Below are positions 57,829 through 64,000 of a stretch of DNA of 64,000 nucleotides, piece by piece. The translations under genes and the position numbers were made by a program. The stretch is from Tausonia pullulans (lineage: Eukaryota > Basidiomycota > Tremellomycetes > Cystofilobasidiales > Mrakiaceae), in contig OX637632.1 in assembly GCA_951802195.1 (NCBI GenBank), forward strand, positions 920,840 through 984,839. Direction: 5' to 3'. How positions within the stretch are numbered: position 1 is the stretch's first letter; each line of letters opens with the position of its first letter. Under the pieces are notes generated by a model. It saw only the letters and a program-made list of their open reading frames with translations, was not told the DNA's origin and did no database searches.

Positions 57829-58795
57829 TCATGCGTTCAAAGGAGCACGGCAACTCTCGCCGCCATGAGCGCAAGCGCTCCCGAGTAGCCAGCCATACGA
57901 GGCGATTATGGCCGAGGTGACCTCGGGCGTGCCGATAAGACCGGTTGCGATAGAAAGTGACGCAGCCGAGAACGGCAAATTAAGGAGCGACTGGTCGCAG
58001 TCGGTGTTATCGGAGGCAGGGACCGTGGCATGACCTGCGTCAGTGCGTGGCCGTTTCGCTCGAAGACGAGCTCTCTGGAAAAAGGGATGCGCAGGCCGCA
58101 CGCTGTCAGGTGAAGGAGTGCGAAAGGAGGAATGTGATTGTTTCCGGACTGGGTGATGTTTACGGGGACGTCTACCACCCAGTAGACGATGTCGTTCTGC
58201 GATAGACGAAACTGGAGTCTTTAGTCTTCATCGTCACGCTTGACTGGACGTAGCGAAAGGATCCATTGATGAACCTGCCCGATGTTGGTCGCGATGCCCT
58301 CAATCTGGACATTCCGCAAGTAAGGCAAGCGTCAGTCGAAGGCGCTTCAAGCGAGCCCTCCTGCAGCGCAGATTCACCAGCGTGCAGTTCCTTTTGCCCT
58401 CGTCTAGGGACCTGGGAACTCGTAAATCGACATATTGAGGGTTCGGCCGGGACCAGCCCCGGGCGTTCTGCGGTAAGCGTTACAGCGCCTGTCAGTTTCC
58501 TGGTGCACTGGAGTTGATCTGATCGGATGTGGACGCGTACTTGGTAAGACGCCCTTCAGTACGCCTGGTTTTGAAACGAGAAGTTGCCTATGGCGGAATT
58601 TGGGCCTGTCAGCTCATCGGTCAACGAGCAGCACCCACGAAGGAGAGGAACAAGAGCAGGCGGGTTGGGCTCACCGACGCAGGTCTCGATCATAGTGAAC
58701 CTAGACTGGCCCCGGCGTTGGGGAAAGTTGAGAGCCGAGGCGGTCGAGGAGGCAAGAGCAAGAGCGGCGCCGAGGAGAACGGTGGGAGTGACCAT
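57829..58795 (-). CDS. Putative small secreted protein (exon structure incomplete)
   Basis: The ATG at 58795 opens a good signal peptide (MVTPTVLLGAALALASSTAS, then LNFPQRRGQ). Exon 1 ends at 58675 with donor GTGAGC, and exon 2 (58587-58563; GNFSFQNQ) follows in phase. Further down, coding-looking pieces in compatible frames read IEGIATNIGQ (58287-58258), NDIVYWVVDVPVNIT (from about 58199) and SLLNLPFSAASLSIATGLIG..., ending at a stop at 57829 with a hydrophobic tail. I could not close the phase through the middle (58562-58288), so there may be a missed exon, a frameshift or pseudogenisation. No family recognised. The hydrophobic C-terminus might be a GPI-anchor signal. The span is given as one tentative gene lying between the divergent siderophore transporters. 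Confidence 0.35.
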
Positions 58796-59978
58796 GGCTG
58801 GGGGAGGGAGAAGGTGGCGGAAGCGGGGGAGGGGGGGGGGGGGCAGGGCCAAGGAAAGTGTCTACCCCTTCCTCTTGGCGTATTGCAAGATGAGCGCAGG
58901 GCGTAGTGAGGCCTTCCGAAAAAAAGCCGCGGTGAACCGATACAAGTGCATGCGCATTTCTGATCGAACTCCGACGCTTGGAGCAGGTCGAGTTGACGGT
59001 CTAGTGTCGCCTGTCCGTCCATGGCAGGACAGTAGGAGGAAGGCCCAACCAAAACTATGAAGGATTTAGAGTAGAAAAGGAGTCGACACCCTTCTGTTTT
59101 GCTTCGCTGGATAGATATCCGTGGCAATTGCCAAGAAGTCCGCGCCAAAGGCGCATGCATGGTCCTCATGCCGTCGCATATTACACCTCAGGCAAGAAAA
59201 CTCCGTCGTCGAGAACTCACTCACGAGGGGTACCCGGACGTCAGCACAAAGGACGAGGATGTCTAATAGAAGGAAAGCGGCGGAGTCATCTCATCGCACT
59301 GACTTGAGTCACAAGCGCAGGGGGTTTTGACTCGCGGCCCAGAGGAATTGGGGAGATCATTTGAGCCAAATTAGTGTTGGGCGGTCGCCCTCGGGGGGAG
59401 GCGAGGCGAGAGGCCTGACTGAGCGGGGGAGGCGCGCCTACTCGAGTGAGAACACCAGATGGCCGTTGTCATCTGCCACGGCGCAGACCTTCGTTCAGGC
59501 TTGACCCTCGTCAAGAATGGGAGGGCATAAATGGAGTTCCGACGAGCGAGCTGTGGGGCGCGGAGGGAGCGGCGGCAGGAGGCCCACGGAGATGGCGTCA
59601 CGCCTGCGGCGCCAAGCCATTGTCTGCCGGCGGGACGGACAGAGGTCCTCGGACGGACGAGCCCGACGACAACTCGCAGGACGCAGGCAGAGCGACGTGC
59701 CCTCTTGCTCGACACCTCGACAATTTCTCCGAGTACATGGTGCTCGAGGCTCAGACGTCGACGGAGTACTGGCTGCTCCGATGAAGCCCAGACAAGATTG
59801 CGCAAAATCCCGGTGCTCGACGTTGCTCGATGGAGGGTGGGCGTGGGCGTGCTTCTTCGGCGTGCTTCTTCGGCCTCTCAGCACCGATCGTCTCCCATCG
59901 TCTGCTTGGACCGCCCGGATGCGCGGTCCGCCCGGCTGCTCCAGAATTCTTTCGGCAGAATTTTAGCCGCAAAACCCC

Positions 59979-59987
59979 ATCAGATAG
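59979..59987 (+). promoter_or_regulatory. GATA-type site upstream of SIT-B (forward)
   Basis: ATCAGATAG, eight of nine matches to the ATC(A/T)GATAA consensus bound by iron-responsive GATA repressors (Aspergillus SREA, Ustilago Urbs1, S. pombe Fep1). It is 74 bases upstream of the SIT-B ATG. Binding is inferred. Confidence 0.5.
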
Positions 59988-59998
59988 GGCCGCCGACC

Positions 59999-60007
59999 TT
60001 ATCTGAC
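59999..60007 (-). promoter_or_regulatory. GATA-type site upstream of SIT-B (reverse)
   Basis: TTATCTGAC on the plus strand reads GTCAGATAA on the minus strand, again an eight of nine match to the fungal iron-GATA consensus. It lies 11 bases from the forward site in inverted orientation and about 54 bases from the start codon, where a bound repressor could block transcription. Confidence 0.5.
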
Positions 60008-60060
60008 CAGCCTTCCTTTTCTTCCTCCCGCCACCCACCATCCCTCCTCCTCCAAGCGCC

Positions 60061-63000
60061 ATGTCGGAATTTACTGCCACGGAGCAGCACGAGGATAAGA
60101 AGATCTCGGTTAACGACCGCTCCCCTCCCAGCTACGACGTTAGCGACAATAAGGTCGACATGGACGAGTACCGGTCGGCCGGTGTTCTGCGCGTTGAGGC
60201 CATTGCCCGGGCGGGCGAGAGCAGGTCGGGCAGGCACTCCTTGTACCTCACGGCCCTCCTCATTTGGATGTGCGTCTCTCAAAATCGCTCTCCTTATGCT
60301 GGCATCTGAGCGCTGCTGACCGTATTGGAGTCCGGCGCCATCAGCATGACTTTCGTATACACTATGCAGAGCTCGACGACCTACAGTTACTCAGTCTGGG
60401 CCACCTCGTCGTTCGCCTCGCACTCGTCCGGTCTTGCCATCCTCTCGATTGCTTCGAGCCTGATCGGCGCCGTCAGCAACCCCTGTACGTCGCCACGCCC
60501 TGCCCTCTTTGTCTTGCACTACTCGTCACTTTAGGCCGCTGCTGACGATCAGGCCCATGGCCTTTTGTGTGCGGTCAGTCATCGCCAAGCTGTGCGATGT
60601 CTTCAACCGGCCCTACATCTACCTCGTCTCTCTGATCTGGTGCGCCCATTGTTTTCTTTGCCCAGCACTCCGGCGCCAACGCTGCGTGTTTTGACTGTTG
60701 CAATCTACGACTTGACACAGCTACGTCGTCGGCTTTATCATGATCCTGAAGGTTTGCCTTACCCCTTGAGTCGACCCTTGCCCGACCAACGTGCGTCGCT
60801 GACGTCCTGTGTGTTTATTTTCGCTCATCAGTCGCCCAACCTCGCAACGTATATCGTCGGCAACGTCGTCGTCGCTATTGGCTCGGCAGCGCTATCGCTT
60901 ATCACGACGATCCTGACAGCGGACCTAATCTCGCTCAAGGTCAGTGCCACCTTTCCTCGGGCAGCTCCTAGACGGAGGGCTGAATTCTGCGAGCCTTCGT
61001 CCCCACAACAGTGGCGAGCGTTCGCGCAAGGCATGCTGTCGGCTCCTTACATCGTGACCCCGTGGTACGTTTCCATCTTCTCGCTTTGCGCGACAGTGAT
61101 TGACCTCCAAGAATCGTTCTTGAACTAGGTTCACTGGCCTCATCGTCGAGGGCCTGAGCAACGACAACAACTGGCGCTGGGGCTGTAAGTCTCTTTACTT
61201 TCCCACCACCTGTGGGGCCTATCGCGCGACCCGAAACTGACCTCCTGGGTGCCTGACCCTTCAAAGACGGCATGTACGCGGTACGTATCTTTCGCACGCC
61301 TTCATCACGTCGCCTCGTGAGCGTAAACTGATTTGCTAGTGATCTGTCCCCCCCCCTTTTTCCCTTCCACCGCCCCCCGTTTCCAGATTATCCTACCTGT
61401 CGTCATGGCGCCCGCCATTGCCGTCCTCATCTGGCTCGACCACCGCGCACACGCTCAGGGTCTTGCGCTCGACCATTCCGCCGGGCAGGCCGTCGAGAAG
61501 GAGTTGGGTCCCAAAGCGCCGCTGCTGCATCGCGCGATCCAGGTCTTCCATGAGCTCGACACGTTTGGTCTCCTTCTGCTTGGATTCGGCTGGTCACTTG
61601 TAAGTCACCGCTGCTTTCATCTCCGATCCGCTTTCGGCGCTAACTTCGTCACTCCCCGCACTTTCACTGGCTCTTCCAGCTTCTCCTTCCGTTCTCGCTC
61701 TCGTCCCTTGCCGACGGTGGCTACTCGAATCAGTCGCTCATCGCCATGTTTGTCGTCGGCGCGCTTTGCCTCATTTTCTACGTCGTTTTTGAGGTTTACT
61801 GGGCCAAGTATCCATCGTCGCCCAAACGCCTGCTCATGAACAAGACGTTCATGACGGCCGTCATTATCGACGTGTACGTATTCTTCGTCTTTGCCTTCTG
61901 AGCGAAATCAAAGCGCGGACGCGCTAAAACTACGTGTTTTCCTTTTTCTACTCCCGTCCCCTTTCCTGCTCTTTGCGCCCTAATCTTCTACGAGAATCAC
62001 AGAGTCTACATGGTCGCCGGATACTTGCAGCTGCTTTACCTGCCCTCGTACGCATACATCGTGACCGACTGGGTGCGCTTTTTTTCTTCGTCTTTTCTTC
62101 TTCCGTTTTGGCAACCGGGTTCGAAGGGACTGGCTAATGACATATTGGCTTTCCCTCTCCGCGTTCAGTCGGACGAGTGCGTCCCATCTTTCTAGACCAT
62201 TGCGCATAACTTGAGCATCCCTAACCGCTTCCCCTCTTCTCTCTTGCCGCTCAGCAATTGGACCTGTGCGTCGCCCGTCTCCTTCATGTTGCTCGCGCTC
62301 GTTCGCAAATGTATTGAACGCCCCGCCCCCTTCTTCCTCTCCCAGACTACAACAACACGCTGTCGATCGCCCTCTGCTTATTTGGTGTCATTGGTGGCCT
62401 CCTGATGCGCGTGACGCATCGGTACAAGGGCATGCAGCTTGCTGGTCTGGTCCTCAAGGTCATCGGCTACGCCCTCACTGTCGACAAGAATGGCGTACGA
62501 GACACGGCCCGGCTCGTTATCTCCCAGGTCTTTGTCGTGCGTCTCGGTCTCCTTGCTCACCCTCACCTTCCACAAGCGACGATGACGCTGATTTATGTCT
62601 CCCTTTTGCCTGTCAACAGGGAGCCGGGGGCGCCTTCTCGGTCATGGGCAACCAAGTCTCAGCTCAGGCTTGCGGTAAGTCATATCAATCGCTGCCGCGC
62701 GCTGAGGCTCGAGACAACTGACCACCGCTCATTGCCGCTGTGTGCGCGCCCGACAGTCCCGCACCAGGACGTTGCCCTGTCCATCGCGCTCCTCCTCCTG
62801 TGGTCGAGCATTGGCGCGTCGATCGGCTCGGCCGCCAGTTCCGCAATCTGGGCGAATAGGGTGGGACATGATCGCTATTTAACCTGCTGACCGAGCGGGC
62901 AGACTGCTGACGTGAAGTTTTTGACAACGCAGATGCCGGGCAACCTGCGCGAATTCATGCCGTCGTCGGTCAATGACACCATGATCGAGACGTTTTTCGG

Positions 63001-63547
63001 AGACAGTACGTTCCTAACCCTTCATCATCTTTTGTGAGGGTGCTGACAAGAACACTGCCCGCCCGCCGCAGTTACCGTTATCAAGTCGTACGACTTCGAC
63101 TCGGAGATCCGACAGGCTGCGATCTTGGCTTACGAGTATGTTTTCCCTTGATCCCTCACATCTTGTCCCTCCTTGAGGGCTCCTCTCTGTCCCTAGGCAC
63201 GCTCTCCCACTGACTTTGGTTCTTCTATTGCTCCTCCCTACCGCAGGAAGACCGTCTACCCCATGTGGGCCGCCGCGCTCGGCCTCTCGTTCCTCGCCAT
63301 TGCGGCAGCGTGCTTCCAGACAAACTTCTATGTCAGTTCTTCTCGATTGTCCCTACCTAGCTCCTCAGCTTTGCGAACTTTGGTGCTCACGCCGACATTG
63401 GATCATCAGCTTGACGACCGACAGAACTGCTACGACGGCAATGACCTCCAGGGTCGATCGACGACGGAAGGCCCCCGCGAAGGCGAAAAGGAAGAGAGCG
63501 AGCGGTCACTGTGGCAGCGTTTTGCTTCGCTCTTCTATAGCCCTTAG
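60061..63547 (+). CDS. Siderophore-iron transporter B (MFS, SIT/ARN family)
   Basis: Twenty exons: 60061-60269, 60345-60484, 60579-60639, 60721-60751, 60832-60939, 61012-61064, 61129-61184, 61267-61280, 61387-61599, 61680-61873, 62003-62072, 62169-62176, 62255-62265, 62346-62536, 62620-62674, 62757-62860, 62933-63005, 63072-63135, 63247-63331, 63410-63547; 1878 nt, 625 aa. It is a close paralogue of transporter A over the whole length, with the same SIT motifs (STTYSYSVWATSSFASHS, SPNLATYIVGNVVVAIGS, TTILTADLISLK, APYIVTPWFTG, AFSVMGNQ). Predicted role: H+-coupled uptake of a ferric siderophore at the plasma membrane. Exons of 8, 11 and 14 nt are required to keep the frame and conserved residues; in gene A each is fused into a larger exon. 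Inverted GATA sites upstream suggest iron repression. It is transcribed away from gene A. Confidence 0.93.
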
Positions 63548-63748
63548 AAGTTGTTCCTCGACGACCACCCCCCTCCAGCGCCTTGGCGCATCCTGTCCTC
63601 CAGGAACTCTTTTCCAACTCTATAGCGGCATTCTTTGGACCTCCTACCTTCGACTTCCTGCCTTCATCGGTTCGCCCGCGCTATGCGGGCCTAATTACAT
63701 GCGTTGATGTGGAAGCTCAGACTGCCGAACGTCAAATGATTATCGGGG

Positions 63749-64000
63749 TGTCAGTATTGGCCCAAGGTTCAAGGGCGATAGTCGGTAGGTTGGGTCGGTA
63801 GGTTGGGTCGGTAGGTTGGGTCGGTAGGTTGGGTCGGTAGGTTGGGTCGGTAGGTTGGGTCGGTAGGTTGGGTCGGTAGGTTGGGTCGGTAGGTTGGGTC
63901 GGTAGGTTGGGTCGGTAGGTTGGGTCGGTAGGTTGGGTCGGTAGGTTGGGTCGGTAGGTTGGGTCGGTAGGTTGGGTCGGTAGGTTGGGTCGGTAGGTTG
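63749..64000 (-). mobile_element. LTR copy 5, interrupted by a minisatellite and cut by the window edge
   Basis: It begins TGTCAGTATTGGCCCAAGG at 63749 and continues GTTCAAGGGCGAT, matching the left end of copies 1 and 4. At 63781 it passes into a 13-bp tandem array rather than the usual LTR sequence. The rest of the LTR, if present, lies beyond the window. It is about 200 bases downstream of the SIT-B stop codon. Confidence 0.7.
63781..64000 (+). repeat. 13-bp minisatellite (about 17 copies, continues beyond window)
   Basis: A tandem array of GTCGGTAGGTTGG with no visible variation between units through the last 220 bases. It arises inside an LTR copy. The related LTR copy 3 carries a single GAGTAGGTTGGGCG-like segment at the corresponding place, so the unit probably derives from the LTR itself. 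It is not a TTAGGG-type telomere repeat. Confidence 0.93.

Larger units (their letters stand above)
58796..60060. promoter_or_regulatory. Upstream region of siderophore transporter B
   Basis: About 1.26 kb between two divergent start codons. It includes a short poly(G) run near 58829-58841 and a 13-bp direct duplication (GCGTGCTTCTTCG twice) near 59849. The last 90 bases before SIT-B carry two GATA-type sites, listed separately. ORFs at 59446-59966 are GC-rich shadows in three frames with no conserved motif. Confidence 0.45.

Noticed and set aside
59446-59966. Three overlapping plus-strand ORFs upstream of SIT-B
   Set aside because: They occupy all three frames of a GC-rich stretch and have no conserved sequence or splice pattern. 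They are consistent with chance.
63781-64000. Tandem G/T-rich repeat at the window edge as a telomere
   Set aside because: The unit is a 13-mer with internal C, starts inside an LTR and lacks any TTAGGG-like core. The window edge is arbitrary. A minisatellite is the simpler reading.

Overview
The window is nuclear DNA of a GC-rich basidiomycete fungus. The best fit is a red yeast of the Sporidiobolales (Rhodotorula/Rhodosporidium type). The reasons are high GC, genes broken by many short introns (mostly 50-120 nt, GT-AG, with CTGAC/CTAAC-like branch sites close to the acceptor), pyrimidine-rich leaders, and gene families typical of this group. The species call is an inference. Exon chains were built by hand from conserved protein motifs. 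For every chain given as complete the reading phase closes exactly from start to stop.

Region 1 (1-48.8 kb) is a dense, conserved housekeeping and signalling block: CDC16/APC6 (minus, cut by the left edge), a BEM2-like RhoGAP with RasGEF-like and PH regions (plus), a G-protein alpha subunit (plus), a SLP1-type SUN-domain ER membrane protein (minus), RAS1 (plus), the calpain-like protease RIM13/PalB (plus), the VHS-GAT endocytic protein LSB5 (minus), the lysophospholipase NTE1 (plus), a PIF1 helicase (minus), an aldo-keto reductase (minus), a diverged SDR-like membrane protein (minus) and an uncharacterised F-box-like protein (minus). Gα, Ras, the Rho GAP, the pH-response calpain and NTE1 all act at membranes or in signalling. 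They do not form a known pathway cluster, and each appears to have its own promoter.

Region 2 (48.8-64 kb) is accessory. Two paralogous MFS siderophore-iron transporters point away from each other (SIT-A minus 51.9-54.8 kb, SIT-B plus 60.1-63.5 kb). Between and around them are five copies of a ~340-400 bp LTR-like repeat. Two are near-identical 361-bp solo LTRs with perfect 5-bp target-site duplications. One small secreted-protein gene of unclear structure also lies here. A 13-bp minisatellite inside an LTR copy runs off the right edge. Two inverted GATA-type sites just upstream of SIT-B suggest iron-responsive repression. The setting resembles a subtelomeric or otherwise repeat-rich flank, but no telomere repeat is visible.

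No CRISPR array, rRNA or tRNA could be supported. The most rewarding leads are the two transporters with the same exon frame but different intron sets, the LTR-derived minisatellite, and three in-frame, stop-free introns in the SUN-domain gene.
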